The notes: a model not told the origin generated them from the sequence alone. Shown: positions 1-9,875, numbered from the stretch's first letter. The stretch is 64,000 nucleotides of DNA from Roseinatronobacter domitianus (GCF_023336755.1 NZ_JALZWP010000001.1:353787-417786); one strand, 5' to 3'. Numbers and translations are program-made.

Positions 1-4
1 GATC

Positions 5-778
5 ATGCAGCTTGCCGGAAAACGCGCCATCGTCACGGGTTCAAATTCGGGGATTGGATTGGGGATTGCCTGGGAGCTGGCGCGCGCAGGGGCTGATGTG
101 GTGCTCAATTCCTATACCGATGACGCCGAAGACCATGCCCTGGCCAAGGACATGGCGGCCCAGACCGGCGTGGCCGTGCGCTATATTCAAGCCGATATGT
201 CGAAGGGCGCGCAATGCCGCGCGCTGATCGAACAGGCCGGGGGCTGCGATATTTTGGTGAACAATGCGGGCATTCAGCATGTCGCCAAGCTGGAAGAGTT
301 TCCGGGCGAAAAATGGGACGCGATTATCGCGATCAACCTGTCCTCGGCGTTTCACACCTCGGCAGCGGCGCTGCCGGAGATGTATGCGAATGGCTGGGGA
401 CGAATCGTCAATATCGCCTCTGCCCATGGTCTGACCGCCAGCCCCTATAAATCGGCTTATGTTGCGGCAAAGCATGGCGTTGTCGGGCTGACCAAGACGA
501 CCGCGCTGGAAGCGGCGGGCAAGGGCGTGACCTGCAACGCCATTTGCCCCGGTTATGTGCTGACCCCGATCGTGGAAAAGCAGATTCCCGACCAGATGAA
601 GACCCACAACATGGACCGTGACACGGTTATCAAAGAGGTGATGCTGTCGCGCCAACCCTCTGGCGAATTCGCCACGGTCGAGCAGATGGGCGGCACGGCG
701 GTGTTCCTGTGTTCCGATGCGGCGGCGCAGATTACCGGGACGACGATTTCCGTGGATGGCGGCTGGACGGCACTTTGA
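5..778 (+). CDS. bdhA: 3-hydroxybutyrate dehydrogenase (SDR family)
   Basis: NAD-dependent oxidation of D-3-hydroxybutyrate to acetoacetate in the cytoplasm, part of polyhydroxybutyrate turnover. The 257-residue length is typical. A classical SDR layout is visible: cofactor loop TGSNSGIG (residues 11-18), NNAG (86-89), catalytic Ser139, Tyr152 and Lys156 (YVAAK), and the PGYVLTP segment after the active site that is characteristic of BdhA. The ATG lies only four bases from the window edge, so its ribosome binding site cannot be seen. A patatin-like lipase follows in the same direction and an acetyl-CoA acetyltransferase after that, which supports a role in PHB/ketone-body metabolism. Family assignment is confident; substrate is inferred from close family resemblance. 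Confidence 0.93.
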   Translation: MQLAGKRAIVTGSNSGIGLGIAWELARAGADVVLNSYTDDAEDHALAKDMAAQTGVAVRYIQADMSKGAQCRALIEQAGGCDILVNNAGIQHVAKLEEFPGEKWDAIIAINLSSAFHTSAAALPEMYANGWGRIVNIASAHGLTASPYKSAYVAAKHGVVGLTKTTALEAAGKGVTCNAICPGYVLTPIVEKQIPDQMKTHNMDRDTVIKEVMLSRQPSGEFATVEQMGGTAVFLCSDAAAQITGTTISVDGGWTAL

Positions 779-844
779 CGGCAGCGCGCATGGCACGGGT
801 TGCGTCATGAGTATTTTTGGCAAGATGAATTGGATGAACACTTG

Positions 845-1891
845 GTGAAGCGGATTAATCTCGCACTTCAGGGCGGCGGCGCGCATGGCGCTTTCACATG
901 GGGTGTGCTGGATCGCCTTTTGCAAGACGAGGACATCGAGATCGCTGCCATTTCGGGCACCTCTGCGGGGGCGCTGAATGCGGCGGCCTTAAAGGCGGGG
1001 ATGGTGCAAGGCGGGCGCACGGGCGGGCGCGCGGCGCTGGATACGCTGTGGCACAAAGTCGGCGCGGTGCATGATCTGCGCCTGACCGGCTGGATCGCGC
1101 AGGCGCTGCCGCCCGTGGGTGTGCTGAACACATGGGCTGAGCGCTTCATGCCCGTGTCTGCCGCAGATGCCGCGTCTTTGGTGGCCAGCCCCTATGCTTT
1201 GGGGCCGTTCTACCGCAACCCGTTGCAAAAGATTGTCGAAGGGCTGGCCTTTGATCGCGTTTGCGCAGGCGAGGGACCGGCGCTGCATATTGCCGCGACC
1301 AACGTGCGCAGTGGCAAGATCAAGGTGTTCTCTGGCATCGATATCGGGCCAGAGGCTATTCTTGCCAGCGCCGCATTGCCAACGCTGTTCCAGGCGGTCG
1401 AGATTGCCGACCCCGCCACGGGCGAAACCCATGCCTATTGGGATGGCGGGTATACCGGCAATCCGGCGCTGTTCCCGCTATTTGCCGCCGATTTGCCCGA
1501 TGATATTCTTGTTGTCAGCATCAACCCGCTTTACCGCGCCGATGTGCCGACCACCCCGCAAGAGATTCAGAACCGCGTCAACGAGATCAGTTTCAATTCG
1601 TCGCTGCTGCGCGAATTGCGCGCGATCCGCTTTGTGAAGCGGTTGATCGAGGAAGATCGCGTTACGCGTGGCGCCATGAAGGGCGTGTTGTTGCACATGA
1701 TCGCGGATGACGTGCTGATGAACAGTCTGTCGGTCACGAGCAAACTCACGCCGACACCTTACCTGCTGCACACATTGAAAGAGGCCGGGCGCGCTGCCTG
1801 CGACAGCTTTCTGGCGCAGCATAAGGATGACCTGAACATGCGCGATACGCTTGATCTGGGTGCAATGTTCGAAGAAGGGCAACAATCTTAG
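845..1891 (+). CDS. patatin-like phospholipase family protein
   Basis: Serine lipid acyl hydrolase of the patatin family, 348 residues from the chosen start. The oxyanion-hole motif GGGAHGAF lies at the extreme N-terminus, the nucleophile elbow GTSAG about 40 residues later, and the catalytic Asp in DGGYTGNP near residue 200. No signal peptide, so probably cytoplasmic. There is no in-frame ATG before the domain. I chose GTG 845 because it begins one residue before the conserved core (KRINLALQGGG); TTG 842 and TTG 800 are alternatives. A 13-codon reading frame (807-848) ends in a GTGA overlap with this start. Position between bdhA and a thiolase suggests a role linked to PHB granules or lipid turnover; this is inference. 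Confidence 0.85.
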   Translation: MKRINLALQGGGAHGAFTWGVLDRLLQDEDIEIAAISGTSAGALNAAALKAGMVQGGRTGGRAALDTLWHKVGAVHDLRLTGWIAQALPPVGVLNTWAERFMPVSAADAASLVASPYALGPFYRNPLQKIVEGLAFDRVCAGEGPALHIAATNVRSGKIKVFSGIDIGPEAILASAALPTLFQAVEIADPATGETHAYWDGGYTGNPALFPLFAADLPDDILVVSINPLYRADVPTTPQEIQNRVNEISFNSSLLRELRAIRFVKRLIEEDRVTRGAMKGVLLHMIADDVLMNSLSVTSKLTPTPYLLHTLKEAGRAACDSFLAQHKDDLNMRDTLDLGAMFEEGQQS

Positions 1892-1980
1892 GTTGCTGTT
1901 TCCGTTTTTGTAAATCTTGGGTTGAATGCTGCACGCCCCAACGTTCAAATGTGTGGAATTGAGTCACGCAGGCATTTCAC

Positions 1981-3138
1981 ATGGAACATATTTTCATCCT
2001 TTCGGCGTGCCGGACACCCATCGGGATGTTTGGCGGAGCGCTGTCGGGGGTCTCTGCGTTGCAGCTTGGCATCCATATCGCACAGGCCGCCGTCGCACGG
2101 GCCGGGATCGCGCCCGCGCAGGTCGATCACAGCGCATTCGGCATGGTCAGCCTGACCGAGCCCAATGATCTGTATCTGGCGCGGATCGTGGCGATGGGCG
2201 CGGGTGCGTCCGACACGGTCAGTGGCGTCAATGTGAACATGCTTTGCGGCTCTGGCCTGCAAGCGGTGGTGCAGGGGGTTCAGGCGCTGGCGATGGGTGG
2301 CGCCGATGTGGCCCTTGTCGGCGGGGTTGAAACCATCAGCCGCACCACGCATTTGCTTCAATCCGCACGCTTCGGAACGCGGATGGGCGATGCGCCTGTG
2401 GTGGATTTGCTGGATGCCGCGCTGACCTGTCCCTTTGGTGGTGTCAAGCTGGGGGTGACAGCGGAAACGCTGGCGCATGAGTTCCAGATCAGCCGCGCCG
2501 CCCAGGATACTTGCGCATTGGAAAGCCATGCGCGCGCCCGCGCCGCGCAGGCGGGCGGGCGCTTGGCCCAGCAGATTGTCCCGGTGGACTTGCCTTGCGG
2601 GCGGGTGCTTGCCAGCGATGAGGGACCGCGCGCGACCACTGCCAAGCTGTTGGGTCGGTTGCCCGCGGCTTTCGTGCCGAACGGAACGGTGACGGCTGGT
2701 AATTCTGGCGGGCTGGGCGACGCGGCAGCGGCGCTGGTGCTGACGCGCGAGGTGCCGCAGGGCCATAGGCCACTGGCCCGGATTGTCGCAATGGCACAAA
2801 GCGGGGTGGACCCGGCGCGCATGGGTTACGGCCCGGTGTTGGCGGTGCGCAAGCTACTGGCCCGGACCGGTTTGACGATTGATGATTTCGACCTGATCGA
2901 ATCGAACGAGGCTTTTGCCGCACAAGCCCTTGTCGTGGCGCAGGAATTGGGCTTCGACCATACCCGCGCCAACCTGGATGGCGGTGCGATTGCGCATGGC
3001 CATCCCGTTGGCGCAACGGGCGCGATATTGACGGTCAAGGCCGCGCATGGCTTGGCCCGCGCGGGCCGAGGCCGCGCTCTGGTTGCAATGTGCGTGGGCG
3101 GCGGGCAGGGAATTGCACTGGCTCTTGAAGCGGCCTGA
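1981..3138 (+). CDS. acetyl-CoA C-acetyltransferase (thiolase II type)
   Basis: Biosynthetic-type thiolase condensing two acetyl-CoA to acetoacetyl-CoA, or running in reverse to cleave beta-ketoacyl-CoA. 385 residues, normal for the family. Nucleophilic Cys89 in MLCGSG, the NEAFAAQ motif, His341 in GGAIAHGHPVGATGA and the second active-site Cys371 in CVGGGQG are all present. It lies 89 bp after the patatin-like gene in the same direction and, with bdhA, fits a PHB/acetoacetate module. The exact paralogue (phaA-, atoB- or bktB-like) cannot be settled by eye, so no symbol is given. Confidence 0.9.
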   Translation: MEHIFILSACRTPIGMFGGALSGVSALQLGIHIAQAAVARAGIAPAQVDHSAFGMVSLTEPNDLYLARIVAMGAGASDTVSGVNVNMLCGSGLQAVVQGVQALAMGGADVALVGGVETISRTTHLLQSARFGTRMGDAPVVDLLDAALTCPFGGVKLGVTAETLAHEFQISRAAQDTCALESHARARAAQAGGRLAQQIVPVDLPCGRVLASDEGPRATTAKLLGRLPAAFVPNGTVTAGNSGGLGDAAAALVLTREVPQGHRPLARIVAMAQSGVDPARMGYGPVLAVRKLLARTGLTIDDFDLIESNEAFAAQALVVAQELGFDHTRANLDGGAIAHGHPVGATGAILTVKAAHGLARAGRGRALVAMCVGGGQGIALALEAA

Positions 3139-3181
3139 GATTGCAGGCTTACTGTTGGTATCGCTTCAGAAAGGCCGCAGA

Positions 3182-3604
3182 ATGACTCTTACACTTGACG
3201 ATGCCCGCACCATCATTTCTGCCACCCGTGCCAAGGGCCGCGAGATGGAACTGAAACCGCTATCGGTTGTGGTGTTGGATGCGGGCGGTCATGTGCTGGC
3301 ATTCGAGCGTGAAGATGGCGCCGCGCCGGGACGATTCGCGATTGCTCATGGCAAGGCTTACGGTGCTGTCATGCTGGGCATGGCCGGGCGCGCACAGATG
3401 GCACGGGCCGAGGCGCAGGGCTATTTCATGGCCGCCGTGAATGGTGTCTATGGCGGGCAGGTGGTGCCGGTTCCGGGCGGCGTTCTGATCCGCGACGCTG
3501 GCACGGTCATTGGTGCCGTGGGCGTGACCGGTGACACGTCCGACCATGACGCGGAAGCGGCCTTGAGCGGGATCGCGGCCGCTGGGTTCATGGGCGAAGA
3601 ATAA
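3182..3604 (+). CDS. GlcG/HbpS-family heme-binding protein (DUF336)
   Basis: 140-residue protein of the GlcG/HbpS (DUF336) family. Members bind heme or cobalamin-like cofactors in some species, but their cellular role is often unknown. The sequence shows the usual pattern: N-terminal helix LTLDDARTIISAT, the strand SVVVLDAGGHVLAFERED, the GKAYGAV segment, and the C-terminal PGGVLIRDAGTVIGAVGVTGDTS. I chose ATG 3182 over an upstream start at 3047 because the conserved family N-terminus begins here and the longer form would overlap the thiolase. A bidirectional terminator hairpin follows. Confidence 0.85.
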   Translation: MTLTLDDARTIISATRAKGREMELKPLSVVVLDAGGHVLAFEREDGAAPGRFAIAHGKAYGAVMLGMAGRAQMARAEAQGYFMAAVNGVYGGQVVPVPGGVLIRDAGTVIGAVGVTGDTSDHDAEAALSGIAAAGFMGEE

Positions 3605-3620
3605 GAACCGCCTGTCATGC

Positions 3621-3646
3621 AAAAGGGCCGCCGAAGCGACCCTTTT
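3621..3646. terminator. bidirectional terminator between convergent genes
   Basis: AAAAGGG (3621-3627) pairs with CCCTTTT (3640-3646), and after one mismatch CGC pairs with GCG further in. The A-tract on one side and T-tract on the other make it usable from both strands. It separates the plus-strand GlcG-family gene from the minus-strand DsbA-family gene. Confidence 0.75.
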
Positions 3647-3666
3647 CAATGGTATTTTTGCGGCAC

Positions 3667-4527
3667 TTACTGCCGCGCTATTGCTGCGGCTTGTAGCATA
3701 TTGTCCACTGGCACGAAGCCGCGGATCATCTGCTCGCCCATCACGAAAGTCGGCGTGCCGGAAATCTGCAAGCGCTGTGCCAAGGCCCGGTTGTCTTCGA
3801 TCACAGTGCTGACGGCGTCGCTTTCCATAAGGTCCACGATATCTGCCAGCGCTAGGTCCAGATCGGACGCCACGTCTTCCAGATAATCCGGCGTGATCGC
3901 GCCTTCATATTCCATAAGTTCAACATGCACGCTGTCATAGGCATCTGGCCCGGCAAGCTCCAGCACCGAGATCGCGAACCGCGCGGCCAGTTCCGATTCT
4001 GGTCCAAGGATGGGCAGTTCCTTGATAATCACCCGAATATTCGGGTCCTGTTCCATCAATGCCTTGACCTCTGGCAGCGCACGTTTGCAAAAGCCGCATT
4101 TATAGTCGAGGAATTCGACCAGCGTCACATCGCCATCGGGATTGCCGCCAACCCATGACCTTGGATCATTGAACAGCGCATCCGCATTAGCCTGCACCAA
4201 AGCTGCATCCATGTCGCCCTGGCTTTGCGCAGTGCGGCGCTCAAATTCTGCCACGGCTTCGAAAATCACTTCGGGGTTTTGCAGCAGATAAGCGCGCACC
4301 TGTGCGCCAAATTCCGGGTCCACCGCGTCGGGTGCGGCCGGAACCGCACCGAATGGCAGAGAGGGTTCGGGCGCGGCAGCCGTTTCAGATGCGGCGGTTT
4401 CAGTCTGGGCTGCGGTGTCCGGGGTAGGGGCCGCGCCGCCACCCCCGCTGGTCATCACGATCAGGCCCAGTGCAGTTGCCGCAAGGCAAGTGCCGATCAG
4501 GGCGGAATCGCTCAGGGGTAGGGTCAT
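3667..4527 (-). CDS. DsbA-family thioredoxin-fold protein
   Basis: Predicted periplasmic, membrane-anchored thiol-disulfide oxidoreductase, 286 residues. An N-terminal hydrophobic segment (residues about 8-26) is followed by a low-complexity Ala/Thr/Glu/Pro linker (31-60) and then a DsbA/Com1-like domain. The redox motif is Cys144-Gly-Phe-Cys147 after the strand VTLVEFLDYK, and the cis-proline loop is SGTPTFV near the C-terminus. It is divergent from amiC across a 209-bp gap that should hold both promoters. It probably oxidises or isomerises secreted proteins; the substrate is unknown. Confidence 0.88.
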   Translation of the reverse strand: MTLPLSDSALIGTCLAATALGLIVMTSGGGGAAPTPDTAAQTETAASETAAAPEPSLPFGAVPAAPDAVDPEFGAQVRAYLLQNPEVIFEAVAEFERRTAQSQGDMDAALVQANADALFNDPRSWVGGNPDGDVTLVEFLDYKCGFCKRALPEVKALMEQDPNIRVIIKELPILGPESELAARFAISVLELAGPDAYDSVHVELMEYEGAITPDYLEDVASDLDLALADIVDLMESDAVSTVIEDNRALAQRLQISGTPTFVMGEQMIRGFVPVDNMLQAAAIARQ

Positions 4528-4736
4528 GTCGGGCTCCTGTCTTCAAACCGTGTCGCGCGGGTGCGCGTCTTTGCACCAGTTAAATCTTGCCATGGCAAGG
4601 GAATCAACCCTGAGGCCTGCGACTTTTTCGGCCCGATTGCATCAACTTGCACAATTTCCTGTGTGAGGCAGGCCTCCCCCTTTGCTGCGCTGCCCATCTG
4701 GCTTTAGGATGGGGCGGAATTGCAACAGGGTTAATC

Positions 4737-5960
4737 ATGGCACGACTGCGCGGCGTCATTCTGAGCGGGTTTTTTCTGCTGCTGGGCGCGGGTGGCGTGC
4801 TGGCGCAGGGCGGTGTGCAGGCGCGGGTCGACCCGGCGGCCAGTATGCTGACCGCGACCGACACTGGCATGACACTGCGCCTGTCGCTTAGCCAGCCTGT
4901 GCCTTACCGGCTGCGCCTGTTGCCCAACCCGCCGCGTTTGGTGATGGAATTCAACACATTGGATTGGCAGGGGCTGGACTGGCCTGCGGTCGATGGGCTG
5001 CGCGGCTTTCGGGCAGGCCACCGGGGCGATGGTTGGGCCCGGATGGTGCTGGACCTTGGCTTTCCGATGCTGCCGGAAGTTGTTGCGCAAAATGTCGATC
5101 CGGAAAATGGGCGCGCAGAGGTCACGGTCGATCTGCGCCGTGCCACGCTGGAAGCGTTTGAAACGCGCGCAGCGGATGAGGCGGAATTCGTCGCGCTCTA
5201 TTCAGACCATTTGTTGCACCCTGTGGCCCAAACCTCTGCTTCGGTTGATGTATCCCGCCCCTTGCGGATCATGCTGGACCCCGGCCATGGCGGGCTGGAC
5301 CCCGGTGCCGTGCGCGACGGGCAGTCGGAAGCTGCGATCGTGCTGGGCTTCGCGCGGGTGCTGCGCGAGGAACTTTTACGCCAAGGCGGGTTCGAAGTGC
5401 ACATGACGCGCGATGCCGACCTGTTCGTGTCACTGGATGGGCGCCTGCGCGCGGCGCGCGATGTGCAGGCCGATCTGTTTTTGTCGCTCCATGCCGATGC
5501 GTTGCCCGAAGGTCTGGCAACTGGCGCCGTGGTTTATACCCTGTCGGAAGATGCCAGCGACCAGACCGCCGAAATCCTTGCCGCGCGACATGACCGGGGC
5601 GATCTGCTGGCAGGCGTGGACCTGTCGCGCAATACGGACGAAATTGCCTCTGTGCTGATGTCGGTGGCCTGGCAGGACACGCGGCTACGCAACGCCGCGC
5701 TGGCCGATGCGCTGGTCGAAGGGATTGGCGCCGCCGGTTTGCGCCTGCATTCGCGCCCGGTGCAATCGGGGGCGTTTTCCGTCTTGCGCGCACCCGATAT
5801 GCCGTCAGTGCTGCTGGAGCTGGGCTTTATGTCCAGCCCGCGCGACCTGGCACGACTACAAGATCCGGAATGGCGCAGCATGATGGCGCGCGCCGTGGCC
5901 GACGCGCTGGCATCATGGCGGGTGCGTGACAGCGCCCGTCGTGCGCTTTTACAACGCTGA
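4737..5960 (+). CDS. amiC: N-acetylmuramoyl-L-alanine amidase
   Basis: Periplasmic zinc amidase that removes peptide stems from peptidoglycan during cell separation. 407 residues from ATG 4737, which opens a clear signal peptide (MARLRGVILSGFFLLLGAGG, cleavage after VLAQ); the upstream in-frame ATG at 4647 would bury it. An AMIN-like septal targeting domain occupies roughly residues 35-150, and the Amidase_3 domain follows. Zinc ligands and catalytic residues are visible in DPGHGG, SEAAIVLGFA, LSLHADAL and LLELGFMSS. It is followed by mrcA and prfB in the same direction, an order I associate with Rhodobacterales. Confidence 0.9.
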   Translation: MARLRGVILSGFFLLLGAGGVLAQGGVQARVDPAASMLTATDTGMTLRLSLSQPVPYRLRLLPNPPRLVMEFNTLDWQGLDWPAVDGLRGFRAGHRGDGWARMVLDLGFPMLPEVVAQNVDPENGRAEVTVDLRRATLEAFETRAADEAEFVALYSDHLLHPVAQTSASVDVSRPLRIMLDPGHGGLDPGAVRDGQSEAAIVLGFARVLREELLRQGGFEVHMTRDADLFVSLDGRLRAARDVQADLFLSLHADALPEGLATGAVVYTLSEDASDQTAEILAARHDRGDLLAGVDLSRNTDEIASVLMSVAWQDTRLRNAALADALVEGIGAAGLRLHSRPVQSGAFSVLRAPDMPSVLLELGFMSSPRDLARLQDPEWRSMMARAVADALASWRVRDSARRALLQR

Positions 5961-6140
5961 CTGCTCTGCCAACTTATGCTCTAGCGGCGGTGTGTCCGTG
6001 ACGCATGAGAGGTCTGAAAGAGTGGTAAAGTTTTGGCACGACACGGCACCAAAGCGAAAGCGCGCAGATGTGACCCATCGGCTTTTGACCTTGCCCCATA
6101 GCGCTTGTATAAGGCCGCATCGGGTAACAAGGTGGTTTCG

Positions 6141-8660
6141 GTGCTGCGCGCGACTTTTTCATTTTTCGGCGGGATTTTCAGTTTCCTGATAACGGGGATG
6201 CTGGCGGCGGCGCTTCTGATTGCCGGGGTGTTCTGGTATTACGCCCAGGACCTGCCCAGCCATGAGCAGCTTGCCAATTATGCCCCGCCCTCGATCAGCC
6301 GCATTTATTCCGGCGAGGGGCGATTGATTGACGAATTCGCGCAGGAACGCCGCCTGTTTACTCCGATCGAGGATATTCCCGAACGGGTCAAAGCCGCCTT
6401 CATCTCTGCCGAGGACAGGAATTTCTACGTCCATGGCGGGTTCGATCTGCGTGCGATCGGGGCTGCGGCGTATCAGGCGATTGAATCGCGCGGGCGGAAT
6501 GTGCGCGGCGCGTCGACCATCACCCAGCAGGTCATGAAAAACTTTCTGTTGTCGGGCGACCGCACCGGTGAACGTAAAATCAAGGAATTGATCCTTGCCA
6601 GCCGGGTCGAAGGGACGCTGACGAAGGACGATATTCTGGAGCTGTATCTGAACGAGATTTTCCTTGGTCAGAACAGCTATGGTGTGACCGCTGCGGCCCA
6701 GACCTATTTCAACAAGACCCTCGATGACCTGACGATTGAAGAGGCCGCTTTTCTGGCGGCTTTGCCGCAGGCACCGTCCAACTACCATCCGGTCCGCAAT
6801 TACGACCGCGTCGTGGCGCGGCGGGATTATGTGTTGGGGGAAATGCTGCGCAATGGCTATATCGACCGGGGCCAGCATGACCGGGCCAAGGCTCTGCCGC
6901 TGCTGACGGTTCAGTCGGGCGATTTTCCAAGCTCGCGTGATGCCATGCCACCGCGGGATTACTTTACCGACGAAGTGCGCCGCCAGTTGTCGGGCACGTT
7001 TGGCGAGGATGAATTTTTCGGGGGCGGGTTAAGCATCCGCGCCACAGTTGACCCAGAGATGCAGGACAAGGCCGCGCATGCGCTGCAACGCGCGCTTGAA
7101 AGCTATGATCGCGGGCTGGGCGAATTGCGCACTACCGGCGAAACCATCGCGCCGGACTTGCTGGGCCGCGAAGAAGATTGGCGCGCGGCCCTGGCGGAGC
7201 TGACGCTTGCGCGTGACATCACGCTTGGCAATCGCTGGTATCCCGCTGTGGTGCTGGAGGTCAGCCCGGACCGCGCTCGGCTGGGCATCGAAGCCGTGCC
7301 AAGCGACCGGAATGCGCCGCATGTCGTGGACCGTCCCGACATTGACTGGGCGCGCGGGTCGCTGTCGGACAACCTGAATGTTGGCGATGTGGTCTATGTG
7401 CGCGCCGTGACCTCTGAAAACGATGGCAGTTTTCAGCGTTGGTCCTTGCGCCAGATCCCCGAAATTCAAGGCGGGTTCATGGCCATGGACGTGAATAATG
7501 GACGCGTGATCGCCATGCAGGGCGGGTTTTCCTATGAGGCGTCGGTGTTCAACCGCGCGACACAGGCGCAGCGCCAGCCCGGCTCTGCGTTCAAACCCTT
7601 CGTTTATGCCGCCGCGCTTGATAGTGGCTTCACGCCCGCGACCATCGTCATTGATGCGCCGATAGAAATCGACACACCGCAGGGCGTGTGGCGGCCGACC
7701 AATGCCAGCAACCAGTTTTACGGCCCGACGCCGGTGCGCACCGGGATCGAGCGCTCGCGCAATCTGATGACCGTTCGCCTTGCGCAAGAGGTGGGTATGG
7801 ATGTGGTCGGCGGCTATGCCGAGCGGTTCGGTGTTTATGACCAGGCGCAGACCTATCTTGCCAATGCGCTGGGCAGTCAGGAAACCACGCTGTTTCAGAT
7901 GGTTGCAGCCTATGCGATGTTCGCCAACGGGGGCGAACGTGTGGAACCTACGCTGGTGGACCGCGTTCAGGACCGCTACGGACGCACCATCTACCGCCAC
8001 GACCAGCGAAATTGTGTCGATTGCAATGAGGCAGGGCTGGTGGAAGGGCGCAAACCCTGGATCAGTTCGACCCGTGCGCGGGTGATGGATGAGGTGACGG
8101 CCTACCAGCTTACGTCTATGATGCAGGGCGTTGTGCAGCGCGGCACCGCGGCCAGCACTGTCAATCTTTCCGTGCCAACCGCCGGCAAGACCGGCACCAC
8201 CAATGACGCGCGCGATGTCTGGTTCGTGGGGTACACCTCTAATATCGTGGCGGGGTGCTACCTTGGTTACGATCAGCCCAAACCGCTGGGGCGCGGGGCA
8301 GGGGGCGGCAGTATGTGCGGCCCGGTTTTCAACGAATTCATGCAGCACGCTGTCGAAAAATATGGCGGCGGGCGGTTCCGTGTTCCGGATAACGGGTATT
8401 TCCTGAAAATCGACCGCGTTACCGGCGCGCGTCTGCCTGATGATGCCAGTGGGGCGAATGTTGTGGCAGAGTTCTTCCGTGAAGGCGAAGAGCCGATCTT
8501 CGGTCTGGCGGCGATCATTGACGGTGGCTTCGCGATGGGCGGTGATCTACCCATGTTCGCACCGGGCGAGCAATATGAGGCATTGGAGCGTGAGGATGCC
8601 GGGCGCGGCACACCGCCACCCGCCAGCTTTGGGACCGTCACCACCGGCGGGCTGTATTAA
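6141..8660 (+). CDS. mrcA: penicillin-binding protein 1A, bifunctional transglycosylase/transpeptidase
   Basis: Class A PBP polymerising and cross-linking peptidoglycan. An N-terminal membrane anchor is followed by the GT51 glycosyltransferase domain (catalytic Glu in EDRNFYVHGG, then GASTITQQ), an OB-like insert, and the transpeptidase domain with SAFK (nucleophile Ser in PGSAFKPF), SRN and KTGTT motifs. There is no ATG start: TTG 6105, GTG 6132 and GTG 6141 are candidates. I chose GTG 6141 because AAGGTGG (6129-6135) sits five bases upstream; this gives 839 residues. The N-terminal boundary is uncertain by up to 12 residues. It lies between amiC and prfB. Confidence 0.92.
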   Translation: MLRATFSFFGGIFSFLITGMLAAALLIAGVFWYYAQDLPSHEQLANYAPPSISRIYSGEGRLIDEFAQERRLFTPIEDIPERVKAAFISAEDRNFYVHGGFDLRAIGAAAYQAIESRGRNVRGASTITQQVMKNFLLSGDRTGERKIKELILASRVEGTLTKDDILELYLNEIFLGQNSYGVTAAAQTYFNKTLDDLTIEEAAFLAALPQAPSNYHPVRNYDRVVARRDYVLGEMLRNGYIDRGQHDRAKALPLLTVQSGDFPSSRDAMPPRDYFTDEVRRQLSGTFGEDEFFGGGLSIRATVDPEMQDKAAHALQRALESYDRGLGELRTTGETIAPDLLGREEDWRAALAELTLARDITLGNRWYPAVVLEVSPDRARLGIEAVPSDRNAPHVVDRPDIDWARGSLSDNLNVGDVVYVRAVTSENDGSFQRWSLRQIPEIQGGFMAMDVNNGRVIAMQGGFSYEASVFNRATQAQRQPGSAFKPFVYAAALDSGFTPATIVIDAPIEIDTPQGVWRPTNASNQFYGPTPVRTGIERSRNLMTVRLAQEVGMDVVGGYAERFGVYDQAQTYLANALGSQETTLFQMVAAYAMFANGGERVEPTLVDRVQDRYGRTIYRHDQRNCVDCNEAGLVEGRKPWISSTRARVMDEVTAYQLTSMMQGVVQRGTAASTVNLSVPTAGKTGTTNDARDVWFVGYTSNIVAGCYLGYDQPKPLGRGAGGGSMCGPVFNEFMQHAVEKYGGGRFRVPDNGYFLKIDRVTGARLPDDASGANVVAEFFREGEEPIFGLAAIIDGGFAMGGDLPMFAPGEQYEALEREDAGRGTPPPASFGTVTTGGLY

Positions 8661-8747
8661 CGCCACCGGTCCCTCGCCCTTGCCCCGCCCGGACCGGCAA
8701 GCTATGCACCGGGGTCAATAAACGTCTTTGGAAAATGGACCGTCGCA

Positions 8748-9875
8748 ATGCGCTCTGAAACGCTTGGCCTGATCGAGCAGATCCGCAAATCCCTGACCCT
8801 GCTGGGACAGCGCATGGATATTGAAACAGCCCCGCACCGGCTGGAAGAATTCGACGCCATGACCGAAAACCCGGACCTGTGGAACGATCCCGCGCGCGCG
8901 CAAGCCCTGATGCGCGACCGTCGCATGTTGTCGGATGCGTTGGAAACCTACCGCTCTATTTCGCAGGAACTGGAAGATCAGACCGGGCTGATCGAACTGG
9001 GCGAGGCCGAAGGCGATTCCGATGTTGTGGCCGAAGCCGAGGAAGAATTGCGCAAGCTGGCAAAATCGGCAGGCGAAAAGGAACTCGAGGCGCTGTTGAA
9101 TGGCGAAGCTGACGCCAATGACACGTTCCTTGAAATCAATGCCGGCGCGGGCGGCACGGAAAGCTGCGACTGGGCGTCGATGCTGGCGCGCATGTATGTG
9201 CGTTGGGCCGAAAAGAAGGGCTACACGGTCGAGATGATGTCTGAAAGCGCGGGCGAGGAAGCGGGCATCCGCTCTGTCGCCTACAAGATCAGCGGGCATA
9301 ATGCCTACGGTTGGCTGAAATCGGAATCGGGCGTTCACCGTCTGGTGCGGATTTCACCTTATGACAGCTCTGCGCGGCGTCACACGTCCTTCAGCTCTGT
9401 CTGGGTCTATCCGGTGGTCGACGACAATATCGAGATCGAGATCAACCCCTCCGACATCCGGATCGACACCTACCGGTCCTCTGGCGCCGGTGGTCAGCAC
9501 GTGAACACAACCGATTCTGCGGTGCGGATCACCCATATTCCGACCGGCATTGTCACCACCTCCAGCCAGAAATCGCAGCATCAGAACCGCGACATTGCCA
9601 TGAACGCGCTAAAGTCGCGCTTGTATGAAATGGAATTGCGCAAGCGCACCGAAGCCATTGAGGCCGCGCATGATGCCAAGGGCGATGCGGGCTGGGGCAA
9701 TCAGATCCGGTCGTATGTTCTGCACCCTTACCAGATGGTGAAAGACCTGCGCACCGGGCATGAAACCTCGGACAGTCAAGGCGTGCTCGACGGCGCGCTT
9801 GACGGGTTCATGGGCGCGACCCTGGCGATGGATGTGTCGGGCAAATCGCGCGCAGAGGCGAACGCGACCGATTGA
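8748..9875 (+). CDS. prfB: peptide chain release factor 2
   Basis: Class I release factor for UGA/UAA stop codons, 375 residues. The peptidyl-tRNA hydrolysis motif GGQ is present in [12 protein letters not shown]. At the anticodon-like position the tripeptide reads Ser-Pro-Tyr ([15 protein letters not shown]) where E. coli RF2 has SPF; I believe this substitution is common in alphaproteobacteria. The frame is continuous from ATG, so the autoregulatory +1 programmed frameshift known from E. coli prfB is absent. Lies 87 bp after mrcA. Confidence 0.95.
   Translation: MRSETLGLIEQIRKSLTLLGQRMDIETAPHRLEEFDAMTENPDLWNDPARAQALMRDRRMLSDALETYRSISQELEDQTGLIELGEAEGDSDVVAEAEEELRKLAKSAGEKELEALLNGEADANDTFLEINAGAGGTESCDWASMLARMYVRWAEKKGYTVEMMSESAGEEAGIRSVAYKISGHNAYGWLKSESGVHRLVRISPYDSSARRHTSFSSVWVYPVVDDNIEIEINPSDIRIDTYRSSGAGGQHVNTTDSAVRITHIPTGIVTTSSQKSQHQNRDIAMNALKSRLYEMELRKRTEAIEAAHDAKGDAGWGNQIRSYVLHPYQMVKDLRTGHETSDSQGVLDGALDGFMGATLAMDVSGKSRAEANATD

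Noticed and set aside
8748..8850. Programmed +1 frameshift in prfB
   Set aside because: The frame is continuous from ATG through the GGQ motif, with no in-frame UGA and no need for a shift.
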